Positions 46,076-55,017 of a DNA stretch of 64,000 nucleotides are shown in pieces. The stretch lies in assembly GCA_947381435.1 (NCBI GenBank), contig CANCVE010000002.1:57951-121950 (forward strand), in the 5' to 3' direction. The stretch is from Chitinophagaceae bacterium. GTDB taxonomy: Bacteria > Bacteroidota > Bacteroidia > Chitinophagales > Chitinophagaceae. A program made the position numbers and the translations under genes. Positions within the stretch are counted from its first letter, which is position 1, and each line of letters starts with the position of its first letter. Under the pieces are notes generated by a model. That model was given only the letters and a program-made list of their open reading frames with translations, ran no database searches and was not told where the DNA came from.

Positions 46076-46673
46076 AATATTTTATTTTTATTAACCACAA
46101 AGAACACAAGGTTTTCACAAAGTACACAAGGTTATCTCTAAATCTTTTAATAATCTATTCACTTCGAAAATGAACCTGATTGTCACGCTAAGGCATTAAT
46201 TAGTGATTCTCAAGTCTGTTGCAAATGGCAAAAAGTTCATTTAGAGTATCACGATGATTGTCACCCTGAGCTTATCGAAGGGCAAATGGGCTAAATTATC
46301 ACTATTGATTTTAAACCATTTTCAAACTTGTCATTAGCAGCTCGTCGAAGCGCAATCAACTATTTGCTTTTACACAAGAATAGACATCTCTAAGTTGAAG
46401 TAACACTTTTAACCAGTTTGCGCTTCGACAGGCTCAGCGTGACAAACCTGCTTCTTTATGGAACACTATCCAAATTCAACTTCCTTCAAAACCTGTAAAT
46501 CAATGCTATGAAATAGCATTCTCTTTGTGTCCTTTTTTTTAATTTATTACAAACTAAAGCTATGTGTTCTATGTGCCTATGTCCCTATGTGTTGAAATTC
46601 CTTTTTTCCCTCCCTTGTGTTCTTTGTGAAACCCCTGTACTTCGTGGTTAATTTGCCCTAGTATACTTTGTGG
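46076..46673. other. Gene-free region with REP-like and CACAAAG repeats
   Basis: These 598 bp hold two repeat families. CACAAAGAACACAAGG-type words lie at each end (46091-46130 and 46600-46670). A pair of inverted TGTCACCCTGAGCTTATCGA-type palindromes lies at 46261-46285 and 46423-46445, with decayed relatives near 46181 and 46338. No reading frame with coding character is present. Confidence 0.65.
46261..46445. repeat. Inverted pair of CCTGAGCTTATCGAAGG-type REP sequences
   Basis: The left arm, TGTCACCCTGAGCTTATCGA (46261 onward), and the right arm, CTTCGACAGGCTCAGCGTGACA (46423 onward), are near reverse complements about 140 bp apart. Such sequences are frequent in Bacteroidota intergenic DNA and resemble the REP sequences mobilised by REP-associated tyrosine transposases; no such transposase gene is in this window. 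Confidence 0.65.
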
Positions 46674-48494
46674 TTATTCACTCGCTTCAATCACGGGTTT
46701 AAAATGATTCACAATAAGTTTTGCCCTCGATAAACCAACCACTTCCGCCAATTCTTTCTCAGTCTTTAGCTTGACATTCTTTACCGATTTAAACACTTTT
46801 AGCAAATCACTAGCTGTCTGTTCACCAATGCCTTTTATCCCTTCTAGTTCATTTTTAAAAGTACCCTTACTCCGTTTATTCCGATGGAAAGTAATCCCAA
46901 AGCGATGCACTTCATCACGTATTCGTCTTATCAGTTTAAGGCTATCACTATCCCAAGGCAGCTTCTTCGATTCACTATCCCCCGGATAAAAGATTTCTTC
47001 CTCATTCTTTGCCAAGCCCACAATAGTCATCCTCCCCAATAAATCCAACTCTTTAATGGCTTCAATGGCACTGCTAAGTTGACCTTTGCCTCCATCAATA
47101 ATCACTAATTGAGGAAGGGTTTGTTCTTCCGCTACTAATCTTTTATATCGACGGAAAACCACTTCTTTCATCGTGGCAAAGTCGTTAATGCCTTCAACGG
47201 TCTTCACGTTGTAATGCCTGTAATCCTTATTGCTCGGCATTCCATCTCTAAAGCAAACCATTGCACTCACAGGAAAACTGCCCTGAAAGTTCGAGTTATC
47301 AAAGCATTCTATATGAACGGGTAGGGTAGGGGTTTGCAAATATTTTTGTAATTCAAACAGTACCTTCTTCTTGTCCTCATCCGATTTTCCTTCCAAATGC
47401 AATACTTTCTTCTTCCGTATTTCCTCCTGATAATAGTTTACATTCTTCTGCGAAAGGTCTAGTAGCTTCTTCTTGTCGCCAGCTTTAGGAACGGTAATCG
47501 TAATACTTTCGTCGGGTATTTTCATCTCGAAAGGAAGGATTATCTCCTTACTCAAACTATTAAATCTATCCCTCAAACTACCAATGGCAAATTCCATTAC
47601 CTCGGCATCAGTTTCATCAAGTTTCACTTCCAGTTGCACCGAATGTGTTTGTATGATGGTACCGCCCTGCACCATCAGGTAGTTTACATAAACCATATTC
47701 TCAAACCGAAGCATGGTAAATACATCCAGATTTGAGAGATGTTTACTCACTATCACACTCTTCGATTGATAGTTTTCCAGGTCTTCAATTTTCTTTTTAA
47801 GTATCTGTGCCTTCTCAAATTCTAGCTTCATGGCGTGCGCCTGCATCTGTTCTGTGTAGCTATTTATCACTGTACTCAGGTTGCCTTTCAGCATATCCCG
47901 CATCTGTTGTATGCTTGCATTATAGTCTTCTGTGGTTTGCAAACCCTCGCAGGGGCCTTTACAATTGCCTAAGTGGTATTCCAGACAAACCTTAAACTTT
48001 CCCTTCTTGATGTTGGCATCCGTAAGTGGCAACTTACAATTGCGCAGTGGAATATATTGTTTAATAAAAGTCACCAATTCGCGCACCGTCTCCCTCGATG
48101 TAAAAGGACCAAGGTATTCCGAGCCATCATTTATCTTCTTTCTGGTAAAGAATACCCTCGGGAAATTTTCTTTTTTTATAACGATGAATGGATAGGTTTT
48201 ATCATCCTTCAGGTTAATATTGTAGCGAGGCTTGTATTCTTTGATAAGGGCATTTTCTAGCAGAAAAGCGTCCTGTTCCGTATCAACAATGGTAAACGCA
48301 AAGTGATGAATCTTCTTTACGAGTTGTCGGGTCTTAAAATTATCAACGGTCTTAGCAAAGTACTGCCCCATCCTTTTGCGCAAGTCTTTCGCCTTACCCA
48401 CATACAATAGTTCATCCTCCTCATTGTAGTATTTATAAATCCCGGGTTCATGGGGGATTGTGTGCGCAATAAGTTGGAATTCCTCTTGTGTCAT
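46674..48494 (-). CDS. uvrC: Excinuclease ABC subunit C (UvrC)
   Basis: UvrC makes both incisions in nucleotide excision repair. The 606-residue protein shows the GIY-YIG nuclease at 13-95 (GIYKYYNEEDELLYVGKAKD), a cysteine-bearing linker (CLEYHLGNCKGPC), and the UVR motif near 205-240 for UvrB contact. The RNase H-like 5' nuclease follows, with ECFDNSNFQG and LVIIDGGKGQL, and then C-terminal helix-hairpin-helix repeats (LEGIKGIGEQTASDLLKVF). The length matches the family and all core motifs are intact. It is separated from rimM by repeats. Confidence 0.95.
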   Translation of the reverse strand: MTQEEFQLIAHTIPHEPGIYKYYNEEDELLYVGKAKDLRKRMGQYFAKTVDNFKTRQLVKKIHHFAFTIVDTEQDAFLLENALIKEYKPRYNINLKDDKTYPFIVIKKENFPRVFFTRKKINDGSEYLGPFTSRETVRELVTFIKQYIPLRNCKLPLTDANIKKGKFKVCLEYHLGNCKGPCEGLQTTEDYNASIQQMRDMLKGNLSTVINSYTEQMQAHAMKLEFEKAQILKKKIEDLENYQSKSVIVSKHLSNLDVFTMLRFENMVYVNYLMVQGGTIIQTHSVQLEVKLDETDAEVMEFAIGSLRDRFNSLSKEIILPFEMKIPDESITITVPKAGDKKKLLDLSQKNVNYYQEEIRKKKVLHLEGKSDEDKKKVLFELQKYLQTPTLPVHIECFDNSNFQGSFPVSAMVCFRDGMPSNKDYRHYNVKTVEGINDFATMKEVVFRRYKRLVAEEQTLPQLVIIDGGKGQLSSAIEAIKELDLLGRMTIVGLAKNEEEIFYPGDSESKKLPWDSDSLKLIRRIRDEVHRFGITFHRNKRSKGTFKNELEGIKGIGEQTASDLLKVFKSVKNVKLKTEKELAEVVGLSRAKLIVNHFKPVIEASE

Positions 48495-48563
48495 CGATAA
48501 ATTAAAACTGAAAACAAATGTCTATATAGGTTACTTAGATGGAAGTAGATAATTCTATATCAA

Positions 48564-48598
48564 ACTCATAACTCATAACTCATATCTCATAACTACTC
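48564..48598. repeat. Heptamer microrepeat ACTCATA overlapping a stop codon
   Basis: Heptamers ACTCATA, ACTCATA, ACTCATA, TCTCATA and ACTACTC follow without gaps from 48564 to 48598. The last one contains the complement of the TAG stop codon (48593-48595) of the lipoprotein gene ending at 48593. Confidence 0.7.
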
Positions 48599-49186
48599 AC
48601 TATTCCAACTCACAAATTGTTGGGTAGAATATTTAGAGCCATCGCTTCTCAAAACAGATCTATTAATCAAAAAGTTCTTAGCCCTCTTCCAATTAAATTG
48701 CGTAATGACAGTTGAGTCCTTAGTTATTTTTTGTGACCTGATAAAAATGAATTTCACCTTATTGCTTTCCTCGTCAAGCAATACATCAATGTTCTGCACA
48801 TCCAAATCTTTATTTCGGGTACTATAGCTAAACGTTATGCTCTTAGTACTTAGGTCGCGAAATACTTCTTCTTTATAAAAAGGTTTCAATTCCGATTGGG
48901 TTATATCCTGAGCCAAAAACTCTTGTGCAAGCCTTACAAACTCGGTTGTTGTTACGTGGGCAGAATCTCTTTTCTTGTCATCCCTTGTTGTAATGGTGTA
49001 CAGAAAATAGGGGGTAGTTGTCACGTCCTTTATCTCGCTTTCAATAAATCCCTTTACGTCAAAGAATTTAGTGGTATCGGCTGTAGCCGTAGAAGCGGGT
49101 GCTGCAGGTGCTTTTTGCTCCTGTTTGTTTTTGCAAGAGAGCAATACGAACATTAAAATGAATAGAGAAAATACTAATTGTTTCAT
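48593..49186 (-). CDS. Hypothetical lipoprotein
   Basis: The 197-residue protein has a clear lipoprotein signal (MKQLVFSLFILMFVLLSCKN, Cys at the lipidation site). A low-complexity alanine/threonine linker (residues 23-38) leads to a compact alpha/beta domain containing IDVLLDEESNKVKFIFIRS. I do not recognise a family. It is expected to be anchored in the outer membrane or facing the periplasm. Upstream lie a 41-bp minisatellite and a large inverted repeat; downstream the stop codon lies inside a heptamer microrepeat. Confidence 0.75.
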   Translation of the reverse strand: MKQLVFSLFILMFVLLSCKNKQEQKAPAAPASTATADTTKFFDVKGFIESEIKDVTTTPYFLYTITTRDDKKRDSAHVTTTEFVRLAQEFLAQDITQSELKPFYKEEVFRDLSTKSITFSYSTRNKDLDVQNIDVLLDEESNKVKFIFIRSQKITKDSTVITQFNWKRAKNFLINRSVLRSDGSKYSTQQFVSWNSE

Positions 49187-49314
49187 GCCACAAATCTATC
49201 TAAAGGCGACTTATAAAAGTGTGAAACTTATTTTATATGATTAAAACAATAGTTTTTTAAGAATAAAAGCTCATTTAAAAAGAACTTAATAAAGTTTTTT
49301 CAGTGTGAGTAAAA

Positions 49315-49505
49315 CCTAGTAGGTTATACAGCAATTGATACCAAATGGAGGTAAACCTAGTAGGTTATAGAGTAATTGGAACCAAATGGAGGTAAACCTA
49401 GTAGGTTATACAGCAATTGAAACCAAATGGAGGTAAAGCTAGTAGGTTATACAGCAATTGAAACCAAATGGAGGTAAACCTAGTAGGTTTTGCAGTAAAT
49501 GAAAT
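49315..49505. repeat. 41-bp minisatellite, about 5 copies
   Basis: CCTAGTAGG (GCTAGTAGG in the fourth copy) recurs at 49315, 49356, 49397, 49438 and 49479, exactly 41 bp apart, with a unit ending in CAAATGGAGGTAAA. Each unit carries the small palindrome ACCTA-G-TAGGT. The copies are highly similar and the fifth decays towards its end. Confidence 0.93.
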
Positions 49506-49635
49506 TATAACAAACAATAACACCCAATTGTCTCCATAACTGTATAAGTGATTAAGCATTTTAGATATATTTTGCAATTTGTGTAGATATTTGTAGAGTA
49601 TAAAGAGGAAAGATTAATTGAGAAGGATGCAGACT

Positions 49636-49766
49636 GTGTTACTCGCCGTTGTTTGATCTTCTTGACCAACAACATAGACTAGAAGCCGTCTATTTGTAAA
49701 CGAATTGGTTATTTACACTTGATTGTTGTTGGTCAAGAAGACCAAACAACGGCGAGTGGGGAACAC
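49636..49766. repeat. Nested long inverted repeat (cruciform or structured RNA)
   Basis: Arms at 49641-49673 and 49725-49757 are 33 bp with one mismatch (A:C on one strand; G-U if transcribed on the other), extended by GTGTT/AACAC (49636-49640 with 49762-49766) across a bulge. Within the 51-nt centre are two smaller stems, TAGAC/GTCTA and TGTAAA/TTTACA. It lies 47 nt beyond the BatA stop, so it could be a strong terminator of that operon, a miniature transposable element or a small RNA. Confidence 0.85.
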
Positions 49767-49812
49767 CAACTAGGGCGGAAATATTCATGTAGTCATAGTT
49801 TCTATTATCAGG

Positions 49813-50814
49813 TTATGGAAACTTACGTAGCACAGTCAGTGAAAGCAATAATTCAATCAATATACAAGCAAGCCCAATCAAAACAAACGGAAGAAACTTT
49901 TCTGTAAAATGATTGTAGGTAGTGGTTTCTATCTTGCTCTTTTCTAGTTTATCTATCGATTTATAACTCTCTGCAAGACTTTCTTTGCTGGCGGCGGTAA
50001 AGTATTGTCCACCTGTTTCGCTACTGATGTGCTTTAATAGATTGTCGTTAAAGCTTAGTTTCTCTGGTTGATTGCCACCCTTTCCATTTGGGTTTGCATC
50101 CAATACTTGGTTGGTGCCAATACCAATGCAGTATACTTTTATTCCATATAGTTTAGCTAACTTTTCAGCAATATCGGGCGGGATAACCCCACCAAAGTCA
50201 ACGCCATCCGTCATCAATACCACAATCTTAGTCTTAGCTTTACTATCCTTTAATCTGTCTACACTAGTGGCTAGGCCAGAGCCAATAGCCGTTCCATCTT
50301 CTGTTAAGTAACCATTCTGTATGGTTGCAATCTGATTCATTACCGTATTATGGTCGGAGGTAATGGGACATAGCGTAAAACTTTGGCTACTAAATATCAC
50401 AATGCCAATTCTATCTCCAGGCCTGTTCTCCACAAAGTTGGTGGCTATTTCTTTAGCCGCTTCTAGTCTGTCTGGCTTAAAATCTTGGCTTGTCATGCTG
50501 CCGCTAATGTCAAAACAAAGCACCATATCAATACCCTCTCCAGAGGTTTGCTCTTCGGTAAACTTCTCTTGTGGTCTTGCAATGGCAATTATTAAACTTG
50601 CCAAGGCAATGCTGCGAAGTATTAATGGCAGGGGACGAAAGCGTAGTTTCCAACTATATAATGGACGATAATGTTGCAGCGTGCTCACTTGTAAGCTAGC
50701 CGTTTCCTTGTGTTTTCTACTTCTTTTTAAATAGATTAAATAAGGTATTACTACCAATAATGGCAGCACCCAAGGATAGGCGAACACTATGTTAGGCAAT
50801 AAATCAAATAACAT
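49813..50814 (-). CDS. BatA-like membrane VWA protein
   Basis: The 333-residue membrane protein has two N-terminal membrane segments (about 10-28 and 62-79), a von Willebrand factor A domain with the metal-ion MIDAS motif DISGS at 102-106 and TDGVDFGG further on, and a C-terminal membrane anchor near 305-328. It matches BatA proteins of the aerotolerance operon, which work with MoxR ATPases in folding or stress resistance. It overlaps the preceding BatD-like gene by 11 bp. The large inverted repeat after its stop may end the operon. Confidence 0.87.
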   Translation of the reverse strand: MLFDLLPNIVFAYPWVLPLLVVIPYLIYLKRSRKHKETASLQVSTLQHYRPLYSWKLRFRPLPLILRSIALASLIIAIARPQEKFTEEQTSGEGIDMVLCFDISGSMTSQDFKPDRLEAAKEIATNFVENRPGDRIGIVIFSSQSFTLCPITSDHNTVMNQIATIQNGYLTEDGTAIGSGLATSVDRLKDSKAKTKIVVLMTDGVDFGGVIPPDIAEKLAKLYGIKVYCIGIGTNQVLDANPNGKGGNQPEKLSFNDNLLKHISSETGGQYFTAASKESLAESYKSIDKLEKSKIETTTYNHFTEKFLPFVLIGLACILIELLLSLTVLRKFP

Positions 50815-51718
50815 CGGCAGCAGTTTTTGGGCGAGAAGATGCTAATTGGGTAATGATTGCCTTTGCTTCCTCAAGGCTTTGCTTGCACTCGGATAGTGAA
50901 GGGGTGGCTTTTGCAAACTTCACCCTCTCTGCTTTATGTAGAAGGTGTATATATTGTTTTAATAATTCCTTATCATGGATAGCCTTTTTTAATACTGTTA
51001 TATATTCTGAGTTGGTTTTAGTTTTGGTGGTAATATGTAGCTGATGATCTGAAAAGTCTTTACAAAGCAACAATAAATCAGTATAGAACTGTTGGTATTT
51101 TTCTGATTGATAAATAGTTTCTAAAGCATTCAATTGAGCTAAATAGTTATTTAATGAAAAGTCTTTTGGGTGGATGGGCGTATACTTTCGCTTCTTGCCA
51201 ATAATCCATTTTTTAATAACAAAGTATAAGATGGCCACCCAAACTATAACACCTGCCATAATTTCCCAAAGTGTATAATCGGTTTCTGGTGCAGGCTCAA
51301 TGATGTCTTTTATGTCATTATAATCTTTTCGAAGCGAAACATCAATTGGAGAAATAGAAACATTAAAAGGTTGGGTTTGGTATTGTTTTTTGCCAATAAC
51401 CACCGTAAAGGCAGGCACTGTATGCATGCCGGTATCGAAGGAGGTAAGTGTAATAATTTGATGGTAACCTTTTGTAGAAGCAATAGAAACGGTATCAATT
51501 GGTTGACGGGTTACTACCTGAAAGCTAGCAAATGTGTCGGGGATATTAAACCATGAGTCAATAGAAAGCGGACTATTGCTTACAGGATCTACAAGGAGTT
51601 TTACATCAAAGTGGTCACCGAGTCTGATTTTATCCCTGCTGATGATTGCTGAAACCTTCTGAGAATAAGTAGTTGATGCAACCAAAAGAAACAATAGCGC
51701 AGCAACTATCCTCCCCAT
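50804..51718 (-). CDS. BatD-like periplasmic/membrane protein
   Basis: I prefer the ATG at 51718 because it begins the signal peptide directly (MGRIVAALLFLLVASTTYSQ); an in-frame start at 51775 would add 19 residues. The roughly 304-residue protein has a beta-rich periplasmic half of BatD type (SRDKIRLGDHFDVKL), one membrane segment near 150-170 and a cytoplasmic helical tail. It overlaps the BatA gene by 11 bp and lies in the moxR operon, where such proteins are usual partners of the VWA proteins. The exact family name is less sure than the operon role. Confidence 0.75.
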   Translation of the reverse strand: MGRIVAALLFLLVASTTYSQKVSAIISRDKIRLGDHFDVKLLVDPVSNSPLSIDSWFNIPDTFASFQVVTRQPIDTVSIASTKGYHQIITLTSFDTGMHTVPAFTVVIGKKQYQTQPFNVSISPIDVSLRKDYNDIKDIIEPAPETDYTLWEIMAGVIVWVAILYFVIKKWIIGKKRKYTPIHPKDFSLNNYLAQLNALETIYQSEKYQQFYTDLLLLCKDFSDHQLHITTKTKTNSEYITVLKKAIHDKELLKQYIHLLHKAERVKFAKATPSLSECKQSLEEAKAIITQLASSRPKTAADVI

Positions 51719-51790
51719 CAGTTTAAGGTTGGGAAAGCCGCCCGTTATATTATGTCCATTCAATACTATCATCAATTCATTTTTTGTTTA

Positions 51791-51911
51791 CCGTTAACTG
51801 CTTTCCGCTTTCCGTTCACCGTTAACCGAAAGTCGTTTATTGTTTATAAGCATTTGATTGTTATCAACCACTGACGGTACTTCGGTAAGCGGTCAACGGT
51901 CAACGGTCAAC
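51791..51911. repeat. Facing heptamer microrepeats before the BatD-like gene
   Basis: Six heptamers run from 51791 to 51832 (CCGTTAA, CTGCTTT, CCGCTTT, CCGTTCA, CCGTTAA, CCGAAAG). Four run from 51884 to 51911 (GGTAAGC and three GGTCAAC). The two runs are roughly complementary, and the last GGTCAAC contains the complement of the DUF58 gene's TGA stop codon (51907-51909). Confidence 0.75.
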
Positions 51912-52842
51912 GATTCCTCCCTATAAAAAACTTCTGCAACACCTTCACATAATCTTCGCCTGTGGCAATCTGCAACAAATCGGCTCCTGCTTTTTTAAAG
52001 TGTTCCTGCGTGGTAACGGTAATCTTATCATGTTGCCGTTGCCATTCTGCCCTCGCATTATTATCGTTGGTATCAATCCAGATTGTATCCCCCGTTTCGG
52101 CATCAACTACTTGCATCAGTCCCACTTTGGGTAGCGTAGTTTCCGTTTTGTCATACACCCTAATACCTATTACATCATGCTTCTTTGCAGAGGTGCGTAA
52201 TATTCTATCATAATCATTCGTAGCAAAATCGCTCAGTATAAATACAATGCTTTTATGCCTGCTATTATTATTTAAGTAGTGCAATGCCTTCGATAAGTCA
52301 GTATGCCTAGCCGTAGGTTGATGACTAATTAATGTTCGCATCATAAAAAGCACATGCGCTTTTCCCTTTTTAGGCGGGATATATTTCTCAACTGTATCGG
52401 TACATAATATCAATCCAATCTTATCATTATTATTGGCTGCACTAAAGGAAAGCACCGCTGCAATCTCGGTAATCATTTCTTTTTTACTCTGATTGCCCGT
52501 ACCAAAAAGGGTGCTTGCACTCGCATCCACAATAATAAAAACAGATAACTCTCTCTCTTCTTCAAAAACCTTACTGTAGGTACTGCCCAACCTTGCACTT
52601 ACATTCCAATCTATAAACCGAATGTCATCACCTGCACTATATTGTTTAATCTCCTTAAAAACCATTCCCGCGCCCTTAAAAGCAGTATGGTATTCGCCAG
52701 TAAATAGTTGATTAGTTAGTTTACGACTCTTAATCTCAAGCAAACGAACGCCACCCCCATCCCCTAAAGGAGTGAGATTTGAAGACTCTTCTGCAGGTAG
52801 AGAAGATTCCTTTTTAGTAAATAATTGCTTGAAAAAACTCAA
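51907..52842 (-). CDS. DUF58 domain protein
   Basis: The 311-residue cytoplasmic protein belongs to the DUF58/VWA-related family found next to MoxR. Characteristic stretches are the N-terminal RLLEIKSRKLTNQLFTGEYH, IRFIDWNVSARLGSTYSKVF and the degenerate VWA core beginning FIIVDASAST. It probably links the MoxR ATPase to the membrane VWA protein. The stop codon is formed within a heptamer repeat, so its last two codons also derive from that repeat. It is second in the operon, 77 nt after moxR. Confidence 0.9.
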   Translation of the reverse strand: MSFFKQLFTKKESSLPAEESSNLTPLGDGGGVRLLEIKSRKLTNQLFTGEYHTAFKGAGMVFKEIKQYSAGDDIRFIDWNVSARLGSTYSKVFEEERELSVFIIVDASASTLFGTGNQSKKEMITEIAAVLSFSAANNNDKIGLILCTDTVEKYIPPKKGKAHVLFMMRTLISHQPTARHTDLSKALHYLNNNSRHKSIVFILSDFATNDYDRILRTSAKKHDVIGIRVYDKTETTLPKVGLMQVVDAETGDTIWIDTNDNNARAEWQRQHDKITVTTQEHFKKAGADLLQIATGEDYVKVLQKFFIGRNR

Positions 52843-52892
52843 TTAGTAAATTATAAATGATGAATTTTAAATTTTGAATGGCAAATCGCTTA

Positions 52893-52920
52893 CCACTAAT
52901 AACTAGCCACTAACAACTAT
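52893..52920. repeat. Heptamer microrepeat at the moxR stop codon
   Basis: CCACTAA, TAACTAG, CCACTAA and CAACTAT follow each other from 52893 to 52920. The last base is shared with the complement of the moxR TAA stop codon (52920-52922). Confidence 0.6.
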
Positions 52921-53918
52921 TAAGGTACTTTCACTGCTTTAAGTATATCTTCCACAATTCTTTCAGTGGTCACATTTTCCGCTTCTGCTTCGTAGGTAAG
53001 CCCAATTCGATGACGCAGCACATCTTTCGCAATTGCCTTTATATCTTCTGGCAAAACATACGCACGCTTTTCCATAAACGCATAAGCCTTTGCTGCCATA
53101 GCCAAATGAATACTTGCCCTTGGCGATACCCCATAACTTATCAAAGATTTCAATTTGTTAAGGCCATATTGATCGGGGAAACGGGTAGCAAATACGATGT
53201 CTATAATGTACTGCTCAATCTTTTCATCGAGATAAACTTGTTTAACTATTGACCTTATTTGAAGTATATCACTAATATTGGCCACCTGATTAATGGTAGG
53301 CACAGCCAAACTTTGTACTTGCTGGCGGATGATTAATTGTTCATCTTTTTTATCGGGATAGCCCACAACCACTTTAAGCATAAATCGATCTGCCTGTGCT
53401 TCTGGTAGGGGATAAGTTCCTTCTTGTTCCAATGGATTCTGTGTTGCCAACACCAAAAATGGTTCGGAAAGCGGATAAGTATTATCGCCAATAGTAACCT
53501 GTTTTTCCTGCATGGCTTCTAGTAAGGCACTTTGCACTTTGGCGGGGGCGCGGTTTATTTCATCAGCCAATATAAAGTTGGAGAATATGGGGCCCTTGCG
53601 AACCAAGAATTCATTGCGTTGTTGGTTGTAAATCATGGTGCCCACAATGTCCGCCGGCAATAAATCGGGGGTAAACTGAATACGACTAAAAGGTGCATTG
53701 ATGGCAGCAGCAAGAGATTTTATGGTTAATGTCTTCGCTAATCCAGGAACACCTTCAAGCAACACATGCCCATTGCTTAAAAGACCAATTAGCAAACGGT
53801 CTACCATTGTTTGCTGTCCCACAATCACCTTCTTCATCTCTGCTTTCAGCCTGTCTATCACCACAGCGTACTCCTGTATTTTTATCCCCAACTGTTCAAT
53901 ATCTTCTTGTTTCTGCAT
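52920..53918 (-). CDS. MoxR-family AAA+ ATPase
   Basis: The 332-residue AAA+ ATPase shows Walker A GVPGLAKT at 56-63, Walker B ILADE at 116-120 followed by the MoxR-typical INRAPAKVQSALLEAMQE, and sensor residues in ATQNPLEQEGTYPLPEAQ. MoxR proteins act as chaperone-like ATPases that mature or insert partners through VWA proteins. It heads the operon moxR, DUF58, BatD-like, BatA, all on the minus strand. The upstream divergent region carries a 41-bp minisatellite. Confidence 0.93.
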   Translation of the reverse strand: MQKQEDIEQLGIKIQEYAVVIDRLKAEMKKVIVGQQTMVDRLLIGLLSNGHVLLEGVPGLAKTLTIKSLAAAINAPFSRIQFTPDLLPADIVGTMIYNQQRNEFLVRKGPIFSNFILADEINRAPAKVQSALLEAMQEKQVTIGDNTYPLSEPFLVLATQNPLEQEGTYPLPEAQADRFMLKVVVGYPDKKDEQLIIRQQVQSLAVPTINQVANISDILQIRSIVKQVYLDEKIEQYIIDIVFATRFPDQYGLNKLKSLISYGVSPRASIHLAMAAKAYAFMEKRAYVLPEDIKAIAKDVLRHRIGLTYEAEAENVTTERIVEDILKAVKVP

Positions 53919-54434
53919 GTTTTTTTATTGTATAAAGCTATAATTTTTCTTTTCGGGTAAGGTTACAAAGAAATACTTTAAAAGTGAAGTGAGAATAATA
54001 AAGTTTTGTTAGTAATGGATAGTGATAAGAGTTAATAGGTTATTTACTTTATATCTCACTATTTGAATTTGAATGGACTGATTTCTATATTGCAAGTGCT
54101 GCAATGTTGTGTTCGGTCTAATATGTACGCCGTCTGAGTATAATCCGTTCAATTTGGGGTCAGACGGCGACCGTCTGGGTATAATTCTTTCAATTTGAGG
54201 TTAGATGGCCGCCGTCTGAGCATAATTCTCTCAATTTGTGGTTAGACGGCGACCGTCTGGGAATAATTCTTTCAGTTTGGGGTTAGACGGCGACTGGATT
54301 GCAATTAAAGTATGTAAGGAATACTTTTCAATCAGAAAAGCAATCAGGTTCTATCGTTCCAATCATTTAATCAGTAAGATATTCTTATGTTTGTTTTTGA
54401 TAACACCTTTTAACGGAACCTAAAGTAGGCATCA
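53919..54434. other. Divergent intergenic region between moxR and rnhB
   Basis: These 516 bp contain the promoters of the moxR operon and rnhB and a 41-bp minisatellite (54131-54294). The other parts are A+T rich, without a recognisable operator or gene. Confidence 0.55.
54131..54294. repeat. 41-bp minisatellite with an inverted repeat in every unit
   Basis: CGTCTG recurs at 54131, 54172, 54213 and 54254, exactly 41 bp apart. In most units CCGTCT near the start faces AGACGG near the end, so each unit can form a hairpin with ATAATTCTTTCAATTTG-type sequence in its loop. The third unit start is preceded by AGATGG instead of AGACGG, a change that keeps G-U pairing. Confidence 0.92.
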
Positions 54435-55013
54435 ATGGCATCACTCATAAATACGTATCAGTTAAAGGTTGCAGAAGCTGGTTGCGACGAAGCAGGGCGA
54501 GGATGTTATGCCGGCCCCGTGTTTGCAGCCGCTGTCATTTTACCAACAGACTTTTATCATCCACTATTAAATGATAGCAAACAAGTAAAAGAAAAAGATA
54601 GAGATTTGTTGAGGGAATATATCGAAACGTATGCCATTAGCTATGGTGTATCAATGGTAGACAATGAGGAAATTGATAAAATAAACATACTACAAGCTTC
54701 TTTCAAGGCGATGCATAAGGCCATTGCTAAGCTATCGAAAGTGCCAGAGTTATTATTGATTGATGGAAATAGGTTTGTGCCTTATCTCGGTATATTGCAT
54801 AAATGCATCATTAAAGGAGATGGTAAATATGCCAATATTGCCGCAGCAAGTATTTTGGCTAAGACGTATAGGGATGAATATATGAAGAAGCTGAGTGATG
54901 AATACCCCATGTATGGCTGGCATAAGAACAAAGGGTATGGAACACTCATTCACCGAAATGCTATAGAACAACATGGGTTAACGCCCTACCATAGGAAGAG
55001 CTTTAAAATATAG
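54435..55013 (+). CDS. rnhB: Ribonuclease HII
   Basis: RNase HII removes RNA from RNA-DNA hybrids, including single misincorporated ribonucleotides. The 192-residue protein has the expected catalytic acids Asp18 and Glu19 in [14 protein letters not shown], Asp110 in LLIDGNRF and an Asp in [14 protein letters not shown] (residue 129). The C-terminal motif [11 protein letters not shown] is also typical. The length is standard. It is convergent with the DUF2461 gene; the gap holds facing heptamer microrepeats. Confidence 0.95.
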   Translation: MASLINTYQLKVAEAGCDEAGRGCYAGPVFAAAVILPTDFYHPLLNDSKQVKEKDRDLLREYIETYAISYGVSMVDNEEIDKINILQASFKAMHKAIAKLSKVPELLLIDGNRFVPYLGILHKCIIKGDGKYANIAAASILAKTYRDEYMKKLSDEYPMYGWHKNKGYGTLIHRNAIEQHGLTPYHRKSFKI

Positions 55014-55017
55014 TTAG

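Larger units (their letters stand above)
49187..49812. other. Structured intergenic region between the lipoprotein and BatA genes
   Basis: These 626 bp lie upstream of the lipoprotein gene and downstream of the Bat operon. About half is occupied by a 41-bp minisatellite (49315-49505) and a nested inverted repeat (49636-49766). A short plus-strand frame from 49719 runs through the inverted repeat into the BatA coding region and is not credible as a gene. Confidence 0.65.

Noticed and set aside
49315..49505. CRISPR array
   Set aside because: Units are contiguous 41-bp copies with no variable spacers, and no cas gene is nearby.
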